From Dicaeum eximium (taxonomy: Eukaryota > Chordata > Aves > Passeriformes > Dicaeidae), in assembly GCA_013396995.1 (NCBI GenBank), contig VWZP01008345.1:859964-923963 (forward strand): a stretch of DNA of 64,000 bases, given 5' to 3'. This document shows, piece after piece, positions 1 through 12,700 of this stretch. The translations under genes and the position numbers were made by a program. Positions within the stretch are counted from its first letter, which is position 1. Each line of letters opens with the position of its first letter. The notes under the pieces are model-generated. The model was not told where the DNA came from, ran no database searches, and was given only the letters and a program-made list of their open reading frames with translations.

Positions 1-3000
1 TATCTATGGCTGGCTTTTTCCACTCCCAATTCACCCTTTTAAAAAATTGCATCCTAATTCTCTGCACTGTGAGCCCCAGCTCCAACAAAGCACGCAGATG
101 ACTCCATGCATATTCACACCCCTCACAGGCAGAGGCTCCAGCCCCGGTGCCACACAGCGCCTGCAAACACAGGCAGGGAGAGGCAGCCTCTGCTGCTCCA
201 TCTGCATCTCCTGTGACAGCCACGGGGCCAGGCACAGGCATCGCACTTCCAGACACTGCTCTGCTGCCACAGCAGCTCCTGCCACCCAGCCTTTTCTTCC
301 TTTGGCACACGGGCAGATCACGGCCTCGCAGGACGTTTGAACAATTCCTTTCACTACAGCGTGAGCCAAACAAGATGCAGGGCTGAGGGCAGCAGAGCCA
401 TGACACTGCTGAAATTAAGAGGCTTGGCAAAAGGAGCAAGCACCTTCCATCAGCCTGGGGAGAGGAGGGTGTGCTCCTTTCTGCAGGAGAAAAGGATTAT
501 CAAAATATTCCAGACAACTCCAGGACAGGCAGCTTCTGCCACATCAGATGCAGTACGTTTATTAACTAAGTCAGGCAACCTGATGAATCTAATTTTGCCT
601 TCTAAGCAAGCAACAGATCAGATCTGGAAGCATCAGCATCTTGTTGCTCTCACCCTGATTAATGGCGTTTCACTCCTCCTCGTTAAAGCAGTCAGTCTGC
701 TGCAAAAAGCCAAATCCAACCCCAGAGCATCTTCCCCGAGTGACCCAAACCAGGACTGGGCCTGCAGGACCCCACTCAGCATCTCCCACCACCCTCTGCT
801 GTCCCCTGCTCCAGGCTGACCAACAGCACCTGCCCTGGAGCCCAGCAGGTCACAGAAAGGCTGAGAATGGAGAGCAGGGGGGCCCTTCTCTTCCCAAAGG
901 GGATTTGTACACTTGGAAATGTACCCAGAGCCCTGTGCAGAGGCTCTGCCAGCCAGGCTGGGCTCCAGGGGTCTCCCCTGCCAGCACATCCCCTGAGCCC
1001 CTCTCCAGTGTCCTCACAGGACCTGCTGGGCCACCTCGTGTGGCCACCAGCCCTGGAGCATGCCTGGGGGGCAGGAGGCACCAGCCAGGGGCTCACTGCT
1101 CTCCTGGACCTGGCAGAGACCATCTGGTCTCTGCTGCATGAATGAATGAGGTGTTTTATAACGCCAGACACAAAGGCCACATTCTAAATTAAACAGGTAT
1201 AAATCCCTAGAAAACACAGTGCTGACATCAATGGGTTTTTTCCATTTTTTCTCCTTTGGCTAAGATAGGATTACACAGGTTTAATGAAGGATTAGATTTT
1301 GCTTCTATGCTCTAGATATGGGAAATATACAGACAGTCCAATACTTCCAACAGACACGTCTAATAGATGACAAAAACCAATTTTCTAGCAGTGAGTTGTC
1401 TAATTATCTGTCCATCTAAAGAGATGTTATGGTGCCCAACATGATAGTATTTCAAAAGAGAAACCACTTCCTCCTCCTGCATTCCAGCATGGGAAAAAAA
1501 ACAGTTTAATTTGACTCATATATTAGAGATTTCTTCCCTATATCTGTGTGCAAAAGACAAAGTGCCTGAATATTTGTTGGGTTTTCATGTGGGAAAGCAA
1601 AAGCAAGAGGAGAAAGGGGGCAAGTCAGAATGCAGATGTGTGATGACTCCAGACACGTGGTGGCTTCCATCCCTGCAAACAGCAGCTAGAGGGGATGCTG
1701 GTATCTCAAGGTCATACTTGCACATAGCCAGGAAAATCAGAATTCAGATTATTATTTCTGGAGAAGCCTCAGGACTAAAACTTTATCAATGTTCAACCTG
1801 CTCAGCTGACTGGGACATTTGGAAATCAGTCTGTTAATTAAGAAAATACCACTGAAAAGCCCTGCTAGCTCTGCATCCTGTTGAAAGAGGCAGCATTGCT
1901 TCAAAAAGAAAACATTTCAGTGAAAGCAACCCAGTACTCAGAACTGTGTCATTATCAATACACACCAACAATTACTTTTTTTCCCCTCTTTCAAGACACA
2001 AACTTCATTAAATGGTCCCCATATTCTCCTAAAGGCCAACTGAAAATGAGCCAACAGAGGAACCAGGTATATTGCTATTGAACAGCAATCTGTTTTTTTA
2101 ATCAAGTACTGCCTGTTAACTAAAAGTTAATTAGAGCCCTGGAATAAAGCAATAAAGTTATCCAGGGGTGTGAAGACATTTGTTACAGCACTTGGGGCAC
2201 AGAGGTGGCTGATGGCATTGCCAGGGCCCCTCTGCTATAGCCATTGAAACCACAGGTACAGGTCTGCAAAGTCTCAACAGTCCTGGGAGCAAAAATACTA
2301 AAAAAAAAAAAAAAAAAGGAAAAATGGGTTCTAAATCTTTACAGAAAACAGAGACACTCAACTCAGCTACACCTTCAGCCAGGTCAGAAGGCAAAGCAGA
2401 TTTTCCCTCTACAATTGCACAGAGAGTACCCAGAGCATGGAGATGATTCCTCCCTCTTTGGGCACTCTGCCTGTGTAGCAAGCCCTGAAGACCCTGCCAT
2501 GCAAACATGTCCAGCAGCTCATTTAAATGGAGAAAGACACAGTCAGCACAAGGACCTCGGGGAGACAAACATCCCCCAACTGGGAGTGCTGAACGTTGTC
2601 TTTTTTTATGGTCAGTGATGAAAGATGCTAAGGAGTCACAGAGACAGTTTGCCCTGGAGTGCTGGTGGTTTTCATTGGGCCATCTGGGCTTTACTGCAGT
2701 GCAAACATCATTACTGACAATTGTTATTAACAACGTTATAATCATTAACAAAATACTACAGTGCTCAGGTTTCAGGTGTTGTCTGCCTTCCTGCTGCACA
2801 GCCCAACCTTTCTGACAGACTGAGATTTAGAGGACAGCCCAAAATCCCTCAGTGGAGAGAGCACAGGGTCTCTGGGTGCCTGTAATCCAGCCCTCCCAAG
2901 CACAGAGGCTGCACTTGCATCTCAAATACTCTTCTTTCTTCATGGATCTTGGGCAGCTGCTGCCAGTGCTGCTGTTGGGGCCAAACTCCACATTCCCTTT

Positions 3001-6000
3001 GCCATCAGACAGAGGAACACCTCTGTTCACAGATGTGCATGGCTACGAGAACACCCCACCTTTCAGAGCCTGCCCCATTTCTCTGCAGGAGGTGAGCCCA
3101 TGACCTGCCTGCACTCCAGCAGAAGATGGCACAAGGGGGATGTGTGTCAGGTTGCCAAAAAAACCACAGAAAGTGGAAAAAAGAGCCACCCAAAAGAGTG
3201 CATTTCTGTTACAGTATGTATATGGCTGCTCATTACCTAGACAACATGTTTGACAAAGTAAATGAAAATCAAACATCCTCTCCACCAGCTGTTGCCTTTT
3301 TTTTTTTTTTTTGTCAGGACATTAGACTTGTTATGAATATCAGTGGCTTTCCTGGTTTCAGCCTCTTTTGGGGAGAAGCTGCTAACAGCCAACACTTGCA
3401 GCAGCAATCCTGACCTTGGATGCTTTTTGCTGGAGAGGACATTTCCACCAGAACTCATCCCACCCCATTCTGAGCACTGAACTGGGATATATGAGTTAGT
3501 GACAGCCCCAGAAAGCATTTGAGGAGGAACAGAGGGAAAGGCAGGAAGACAGCTGGCACAAGGTGTCCTGCACCAGGGTGGAAGGAGAAGCATTTTGGTC
3601 TGTAAATGCCAATAATTTACAGTATTGAATCCTTGTGTGCCTGAGGAGGAGGAAAGACCAGAACCAGCCCAATCACCCCCTGCTCCAATCCTGTCTGACG
3701 AGGAGCTCTGACTGTGCACACCAGCTTGGAGGCACCCAGGGCCCCTCTCCAACTCCAGCTGGGCTTCAGCCCCAGTCTGGTCTGGAGTTCAGCTCCCCAG
3801 AGCACACCAGGACAGCAGGGACTGTGCTCTACTGTATGTCTTCACTGCCTGCACACACAATCCTTGCTAACCCACAGCAGAATGGTGGAGAAATCCATAC
3901 CAGAGTGCGCTGAACGCAGACAGCTTGATTCAAGATGCACAGGAGAAAAACACACGGGGGAAAACAAAATTAATCTTAGTTTGTCTGGATAGTGCCTTCC
4001 TTTGCAGTGTGGTACCAGCCCCACTGGGAGCCAGGAGCCCCAGCTGATGGGAACTGGCAGAGTTCCAGGGCTTTCCAGTGAAGCCAAGCCAACCTAAAGA
4101 CAGCTGCAGACTGGGTCCAAAATATGAAGCCACAATAAAGGTTCCTTTAAATTATTGAAGACATACTCACTTCTGGCTCCCATGACTGCTTTTACAGCTC
4201 TCTCTCTCCATTCAAAGCATCATCACCCATCCTTCAAGCAGGATTATTTTGCTTTTCAACTGGACTTTGACTCAACAGCAAATTTAATTAACTGACCTAA
4301 TGGACTAGAGATGTGGATTAGAAGAGAAAATAAATAAAAAACAGTTCCAAACAAAACACACAACAGAAAGAACAACCACTGCAGCAAAAAAGAACCCCAA
4401 AGCACGTAAGTTAAAAAAACAACAAAATAAAACTACGCCCCTGCTATGCAGAGATGCAAAACAGAGATCCTCACATTGCAAGATACCCATACTGCCAAAC
4501 ATTTGTTCTTGATTATCTTTTAACAGAAGATCCCAAAGCCCTTCACGAGTGCTTAAGCTGTATAATCCTGCAGAATGCCAAGAAGGAGCTCTGTGGGGAG
4601 CACCACAACCCCCTCCCAGAACTTCAGAAACTCATTTCAGCAGAGCCCCACAGAGGCACACAGCAACAAACTGGTGCTGCACTCCCAGTTGGGGACACAC
4701 CTCCACCAACACCAGGAATAAATCTGCCACTTGGATGAACCCTGAATGTGGCTCAGCATCTTCACCAGCCCCATGTCCCTGATCCCTGTGGCACACAGGG
4801 CAGGCACTGGCCCAGCAGAAGGCTGTACACACAATACCATGACAGCAGCCCTGGCTCCAGCTCTGCTGGCTGCACCCACCACAGCTCTCAGCCCAGAGCA
4901 TCCCAGGCACAGCAGAAGCAGCAGCCCAGGAGCCCAGGCTGCTCCTCACCCTCCAGCCCAGCACATCCAGGGGAACCCGGCCCCACTGCTCCTCCCAAAG
5001 CTCTGCACGTCCCTGCCCAGCTCTGGGGCTGTGGGGGACATTTCTGCCCTGGGATTATTCACTGCAACAGTCAAAGCAAGCAATGTGTCACCTAGAAAAT
5101 GAAGGCTCACTCAGGAGGCTCAGTGCTGAAATCTGACTGCGTGACACAGGGTGATGAATCAGCCAACTTCCCATTGGCTCATCTGGGAATACACCCCTTT
5201 GCACAGGAAAAAAATACTCAGAGATCCGCTCATTAATCCTGACTTCATTCACTGTGTGAGCAGCAGAGTGCTGCCCTCACCCTCCCAACTGCAGAGAGCT
5301 GCTGCTCTGTTTGCCTCTTCTGCTTCCAGCAGGGAAAGGGGAAAACAAAGAATGGAGTGATTCCCACCTGTCATCGAGTGATCACCTGAGGGAAGCTTCC
5401 AAGTACAAATCCATCCCTGCACATGCAAGGTACAGCCAGGGTGACATGCAAAGCAGTGATTAATTATAGGTGTTTTGCTGAGGAAATTTCTGAGCATGAA
5501 GGGCAAAATTTAAGCTGCTAATCAGCATCACTTTTTGTTATAGCATGTTTGAAAACAAATTAATGGGTTGGAATAAGCCTCCTTGAACCAACTTTGACAC
5601 CTGTATCTTCCATATAAAAAGTAAAATTAAAAAATACTTCAAAATATATCCTTTCAGAAGCAGACTCTTTTCATAAAAAAAAAAAAAAAAGGTGGGTAAT
5701 GGGTGGAAAATTGTCAAAAAAAGTGTTTGAGCAGCATGAGAGCCCAATGTGGTGAAAGAGTGTGGGCCCCTCTGATCCTGCAGAGGGCAAGAAGGTCTGA
5801 CCCTGCTCCTGATGGTGTCTGAGCTCCACAGGGTGGGTGAAGTGGTGGCATGGGAGGGAACCCCATCCCTCAGAGGGGTCCCTGCAGCCCTGCTCAAGAC
5901 CTTCATGGTGGGGAAAGGCAGAGAATGCCACCAGCCTTGGCAGGTGCCTGGCACAGGACCATCCCTGTGCTCTGCCACTGCTGCTCACAGCACCAAGGCT

Positions 6001-6682
6001 CTACTGCCTGTCCTCATGCCTTGAGAACAATATAGGAGATCCAGAAACTGCTTAAAAATAATTCCTATCCCAGCCAAGCATCTCCAGCGCTGACAAAGCT
6101 CTTGAGTGAGGTCAGCTCTGAGCCTGCTGGTGGCCCCCAGGCTCTGGGGTTTGTACCTGTGGCCCCCAGGCTCTGGGGTTTGGATCTGGGTCCATCTCAG
6201 CTGTGCCATGCTGGGCTTGGCACGGAGTCCCAGCCCTTTAGACACAAAGGCATGAGCCAGCCCTGCTCACAGAGCAGCTGAGGTCACTGAGGAACACCTT
6301 TAGGTGCATCCTCTCGCCAGCAAACCACGCCAAGGACCAGAAGTTATTTTGCCAGGGCCTGGGCTCTGTGATTGCTCACTTCTGTCCTCTCAATCTTCTC
6401 AGGTTTGACTTTATGCCCAGGTTGGGTGCCACTGAGAAGGGCAATTAATGCTCATCCTCTTCCTCTGCACAGAAGCATTTCCAATGGGACTGATCAAGCA
6501 GAGGACAGACTCCCAGCCAGGCTGGGTGGCAATGCTGGGGACAGCTTCTGCACTGGACAGAGCTCATTAAGCTCCCCAGGAGACCCCAGGGATGAGCACC
6601 CCTTGCAGGCTGGGACAAGCAGTCTCCTGCTCACCCACAGCTCTGCTTTGCTCACCTCAGAGCCAACCACCAGCACAATTAC
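1..6682 (-). other. SYT17 intron, no coding sequence seen
   Basis: This is the intron after the last visible SYT17 exon. I looked for the terminal exon (an IGRIVIGQ-like and HWRRML-like C2B end) on the minus strand and did not see it. The stretch holds homopolymer runs (A 2300-2317, T 3297-3312, A 5675-5690) and a 29-bp-period tandem duplication at 6131-6182. No gene is supported. Confidence 0.7.
6131..6182. repeat. Tandem duplication, 29-bp period
   Basis: TGGCCCCCAGGCTCTGGGG followed by TTTG occurs at 6131-6153 and 6160-6182, identical over 23 bases. Confidence 0.85.
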
Positions 6683-6838
6683 CTGTGAACACCAGGCTGG
6701 CATTCTCCAGCTCTTCCTGGGGAACCTTGAAGCTGAAGGACTCGTTGTAGAAGGGATCTATCGTGCCCCGCATGCAGGAGGTCTTCTTGGTTTTTGTTAA
6801 TTTTAATCCGTGAACGAGCTGGATTTTCACGAAGGGAT
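6683..6838 (-). CDS. SYT17: SYT17 coding exon: middle of C2B
   Basis: This 156-nt exon begins at ATCCCTTCGTG after ..TTGCCAG and encodes DPFVKIQLVHGLKL, TKTKKTSCMRGTIDPFYNES, FSFKVPQEELENASLVFT. It ends in a single G before the donor GTAATT. It carries the polybasic strand (KLTKTKK) typical of C2B and the DPFYNESF signature. The domain is incomplete here; the exon for the last strands and the WHxL-type tail was not found to the left. Confidence 0.96.
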
Positions 6839-9733
6839 CTGGCAAAGAGCACAAAGCACAGGCCCTGTGTTATGGGGATCATGAGCCAGCACTCCTGTTC
6901 ATGAGGGCTGGGCACCACAGGGATGGACTGTGCTGGGAATGGCCTTTGGGAATGGCTGGGGCTGGTGCCCCCACGCTGCTCCCAGAGATTTGCCGTGGGG
7001 ACAGAAGTCAGGCAGCCAGATTAAAAACAGTCCCTGCCAAAAACACAGTTAATGCCAGCCTTGACAGAGACCAAGCATACTGTTCTTTTTGGAAAATGCC
7101 AATATTCTGGCAGCAGCAGAGGCTGGGGCAGGAACATGTGAAAACCACCTGAGGGACACAAAGCAGCTCCCAGTCAGAGTGCCCAGAGCCAGCAGGGAGC
7201 AATGCCCATGGGCTGCCTTACAGAACAGGGGATCAAAGCTCCTGGCTCCTCACCTCAGCCTGGCTCAGAAATCTCTACTTTAAATATGGCAAACTCAGTT
7301 TTAGCTCAGTGTTCCAAATACTTTCATTACTGTTGTCTATACACACAAGGTGAACATCCAGAGCCTCGTATGAACAGGAACTGAGCATCAAATCCCCCGG
7401 GGTCCCCCACAAACTGCAGTCTCACTGATCTGCTTTAAAGGCACATACAATCTGTGCATGAGTAATGTGAGAAATGCAGTGCCCTTTACCTGAACCTTGG
7501 CTCATGTCTGTCTGAAGAAGCTGTTTTGCTCTAATGATGTCCACGTTCAGTCTTCCTGCACTTGGCAGGTAGTTCAGTGACAACAGCAGCTCTCCCAGCT
7601 CCACTTCATTCTGCAGGGAAAAGAGAATGTGGAGATTTAGAACAGAGCTCAGAGGGGAGGAGAAGGGAGAGAAATTAAATAAATCCCATTTGTCTAAGTG
7701 CCTGAAAAATGAATTTTAGTCACGCTCTGAACTGCAACCAAGAACCATCTGGTGGTACCTCGTGCTAAGCACAAACAAGAAAGAAGCCATCCCCAAATGA
7801 AGATGTTTCTCCAATCACCAGTCCTTCAGCAGCTCCCCAGCAGCCATGCAAAGAGGACCTGTAAGGAGGCAGGGGTGCAAGGCCAGCAGCTTCTATCTGC
7901 TCCATTCTTAAAGGTTCCAGGTAGTTCTGATCTTACCAATGGCAGAACACAGACCCTCTGGAGAAGACATTCCCTTTCCTCCCCAGCCCCCATGGGCCAC
8001 AGCAGCCCAGGCATGCAGTGGTTAATGCATCCCTGGTCACAGGAGACCTTCCCTTGGCACAGCCTGACTGTGCCCTCCCTGCTCACCAGCCTGCACCACG
8101 GCCACAGCTCCACATCACTGCAGCTCTTCAACCAACACCTCTTTTCCTTCTACTTAATGATGCCTAAAACCAGTAATTAGAGAGCTGGAGAGCTCACATC
8201 ACTGCTCCTCAGATGTGGGGGTTTAAAATAACCTCTCCCCCCTTGCCATGACCTGGCTGTGAGAGGCTCTTACTGTCAGATGCAAAATGCACACACTGAA
8301 ACAACCCTGGAGACTGGAAACACACCAGTCCAGGCAGGGAACTGATCCATCTGCCTGGTGTCAGGTCCATGCAGGAGTGCAGAGCTAGTGCCTCATCCCA
8401 AATAGTCAAACAGTCCAAAACCAACCTAGATCAGGTGTCAGAGCCCCTTCCCAAGAGGAAAAGGAGCTGCAATCCTGCAATGAGTGGTACTGCAATCATA
8501 ACAAAAGGCTTAAATATCTTTACTGATGCCCCAATATTAGATTACAGAAACCAGAGACTAAGGGTAGACAGTAAAGTAAAAGGCTCTCAGAATAGTCACA
8601 GCCTGAAGTGACCCAAAGAACCAGGCTCATCAGCAGCTGGGCCAGCACACCAGGCACAACCCCTGGCAAAGGCATCGGTGCCTTGGGGAAACTGAGGCTG
8701 GGGCTGCTGGGAAACCCACCCAGCAAAAGCATCTGATTTCTTAACCCAAATTCCTTTTGTCACAGCAGCTTGTGGGTCACATTGTGGGGCAGTATTGTGA
8801 CAGCACCCACACTCACATTACCACATGCATTTTCTCCTGTTGCTGCAGTATTTCTGCCTCACCCAGGAGGCACAGCACCTCTCTCCATCAGCCTGGGCCA
8901 GCTCCCACATCACAGTGCTGTTCAATATTTGATGTTTTCAGTCCTTTCCATCAGAAAGCCCCTCCCCAACACAGCCTGACCCAATATGCACACAGTACTC
9001 ACATACCTACATCCACCATGGTGCCTGTGCTTGCACAGCACAAAGACCTGAGTCTCACATCCCAGGTGGTTTAAACACCATATAATTCATTTAAACTATC
9101 ATCTTGCATTTGATTTTGCCCAAAAATGCTCCTCTCAGGTCTGTAGCTGGAACAGCCTGCAGATATGTTTATCATCAGGAACAGCCAGTGATTTTTAATC
9201 CTATCCCCAGGACAGGATGGAAGCATCACAGTGCCCACACCACCACCCTCAACAGGAGCCACACCAGGCAGCCCTCCACCCCAGATCATTTTTATAACAT
9301 ACAAACAACATTTTTAACAGACCCAGTCCTACTTCCACTTGCATTCACTGGTCAGGTTCCATTCAGGCTCAAATTCCTAGAAATTCAGGTGCATGTGGAC
9401 AGTGCAAATTAGGACACTGCTCAATGATTTTGTTACCTGCTGGGGAGAGACAAACAGCTCCAGCTGCAAATACCAAACTTCTGGCACAGCCAGGTGGCAG
9501 GCTGGCATGGGGCAGTGATGTAGGACCTTTCCAGTCACCTCAGGCTTAGAGTGCTCAAAATCTGCATTCACATTTGGGATAATTACTTGTGGCATTGTCC
9601 ACGGATGGAACCAGTTGACCTTATCCAAGAACTGCAGGAAATAAGGTGTTTCCCTGTCCCAGAGAGAAGCCATGGAGCTCAGCAAGAGAAGGCAGATCTC
9701 CATGCTTTCAATTCATTTGCATTTATGATCCAT

Positions 9734-9764
<31 letters not shown>

Positions 9765-12700
9765 AGCCTGATGCTGTACACTGACAGTGTCAGGCTGGAT
9801 CTGTAACACCCACTTAGGCACAGGCAGGAGAACCACGTAGGACCTGACCTAACAGGGATTTTGGCACCTCTAGAAATATCTTTTCATCTATCTAGGGTTA
9901 AACTTGAGTAAGGAGAGATGTAAAATGCCATATTCTGTAATTGTGATCCACAGCAGGCAGACTATGAGCAGCTTTAATCATTCCCAGACCAAGCCTGATC
10001 TCACCCATCTCCACAGCACCTTGTGCCACATCAGGCTTCCCAAGAGTGCCCCGATTTGTGTTCATTATTCTGGGGGAAGGACCCAGAGCCCTGCCCCGAG
10101 GCCGTGCAGGATGGGTGAGCTCAGAGCTGCTGGAGGAGCAGCCCCGCTGCAGGCAGGGCACAGCAGCACCCCAGGGTGGTTCCAGAAGGGTTCCCAGAAG
10201 CTCAGCTCCCGGACAAGGCACCCAGCCTTGCCCAGGCTCTGAGTGCCAGCAGCCTCTGATGTTTTAAGTGCATCACTCCCAGCTCAGCTGCAAGGATCTG
10301 GGAGACCAGACGTGCTTCAAGTGCTGCCCCTGTGCCTCAGGGATGCCAAACACACAGGAAAATGTATCTGTCACCACAGGCTGGCCCTGTCCCCACCTGC
10401 ACCACGCTCACCAGCACCTCAGTCACTGCCACCACCAGCAAACAAGCAGAGAACTCACAGCTTGCTGCAAGCAGCAGGAGGTTGTAGCTCCCTGTGCTTT
10501 TCCCGACCAGCTCATGCCACGTCTGATGTGACAGCCTTGCTCACCCCCCTGCAAACATCTGTGCAGCCAGAACCAGCTGTCCTGAGCCCAGCCCCGTGCT
10601 CAGAGCCATCCTGTGGGGCACAGAACACCAGCCTGGCCCTGCCTCACCCTGGGCATCCCCAGAGCTCAGGCTGTGTAGGGGCTGAGGGGATGGAGCTCAG
10701 GCACAAGAGGTGCCATCAGCACTCTGCTCACCCAAGGGCAAGGAGCTGCCTGGATTTTATGTTTCCCAGCTCTTTTCATCAGGAAACTACAGCACTGTTG
10801 GTTTTGCCTTCAATGTTTTGCTCGCAGGAGCAGTGCAGAGTGCCCCTCAGCTAAGACATCATTTCTGCTGCCATTATTATGCTGATGACGAGCTGGTTCG
10901 TGCCGAGATCCCAGATGACCCTGGAAAAGCAATTTCCTGTTTGATGAGATGCCGGAGTGACACCAAGTCTGGGATGTCTGAGACTCTCCTGAAGCTCTGA
11001 TTAACATTTCACTCCTGGCTGTATTGCACTGCCAGACTGGATTTGCAGCCTTGGGCTCGCCTGTGATCCAGAACCTTCTCCACTTACTGCCTGGGCTGAA
11101 CCCAGAAGTTTTGAACCAGAATTTTTTCTGTTCTTTTCTGTCATCTCTGAAACACAAAGAGGCTTTCCCAAAGGAAGATGAGCTTTTAATTAATGCCCTT
11201 CACGCATCTTGTCTGGACTAGGTAATTCCTTCCTCACAGCCCCCCAGACTGTTCCTTGTGCATTGCTACACCACCAGCAAAATTCTGCAGCAGAAAGCCT
11301 TCCCAACAGGAACCAGAGCACATTACATCAGCACTGACATCCATGCATCGCTCCTAATGAAGTTTCAGATTGATTTTCCTCCTCAGGGTTATCTCTGTTG
11401 GTACCTCCAGGCACATCAGAAAACTGATGGTTTAGAACAGTTTTCTCTAACAGGTTTTCTACAGCATCCTGTGACACAGCCATTGTTTTGGGAAGGTTGA
11501 GCTACTAAGGACCAGATCCTGAGAAAAAATACACTTACCAATGAATAGGAGCAGTGTTTCCTACGTAACTGACTCCAACTGGATGTATGATGAAAAGAGT
11601 CACAAAGTCCCTCCTAAAGCTAAACTGTCTTTGCACCAGTTTGAAAGGCCATGACAAAGCCTCTACTGTGCAAAAAGCTTTGGGAAGAAGATATCCTATG
11701 GAGAGATCCTGCTCCTGGACCCCACCAGCCTCTCCTCTGGGCTCCTCCTCCACAAAATACACCCCACAGCATCCCAGTTCTCTGCAGGAAGGGCAAGGAG
11801 TGAACAGCACTGAGGGGAAAGGATGATGTGACTAAGAAGACAGATAAGAAGACAGAGAGAACAGTCAAGAAGAAAAATTTTTCAGTGCTGGAGCTTTAAA
11901 GACTCAAAAAGGAAAGAGGGAAAGAACCACTGAAATGGAACTGAGGAAAAACAAGCATACAGAGTGACAGAAGATAGTGGAAAAACACAAGCAAAAATAT
12001 GAAAACAAACCACAGGTTAAGAGCTAAAAATGTTATCATGATGGACAAGCATCCATCACAGCATCCCATCACAGTTCCCTCAGGCTGAACCTGCAGGGTA
12101 TGGGTATCCTGCCCTCTGCCAGGCTTTGCCCAGGGCATCTCCTCCACTGGCCACAGGTGAACTTCCAGGGTGATTTTAACATCCAGCTGATGAGCAAACA
12201 CCATGCAACCACCTCATACCATCCTGAACATCACAACTGACAGGTTATTCCAGTGCACTCATAGTATGAAGTCAAAAAAGCAGTATGTCCAATGCACACT
12301 CCCTCTACTACAAAAATGGCTTAATTTGAGGGAAGAAGGAATTTTGTGCCATTTTCCCACCACTAGGCAATTTTTTTTTTCTTTTGCAGAATGATCTCCA
12401 AGCTCTCATTACTGCTGGTCTAAAACATTTATTCCTGCCCACTCAAATCTGTCAAAAGAGAAATGAATCATATGTCAATAAAACTTGGGGTCCTGAACAT
12501 GTGCTTCAGAATTCATCTGAGCGGCGAAACACGCGAATCTGAGCCCAGCTACAGCGAGGCCTGCCAACTTCATTCATGGTAATTAAGCAAAGCCACACTC
12601 ATTTCAGGGGATATTTCAGGAGTGCTGAGTGTTCCTGTGGGACTGGACTCAAGAGCCTTTCCGTGAGCAGCTACTGTGCTTTAGAAAGGCATTAATTACC

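Noticed and set aside
2158..2799. 213-codon minus-strand frame
   Set aside because: Reads through an A/T homopolymer (2300-2317), low-complexity Phe run, no recognisable family.
9740..9764. A25 run as the tail of a processed pseudogene
   Set aside because: No coding-like sequence, target-site duplication or known gene body upstream of the run on either strand.
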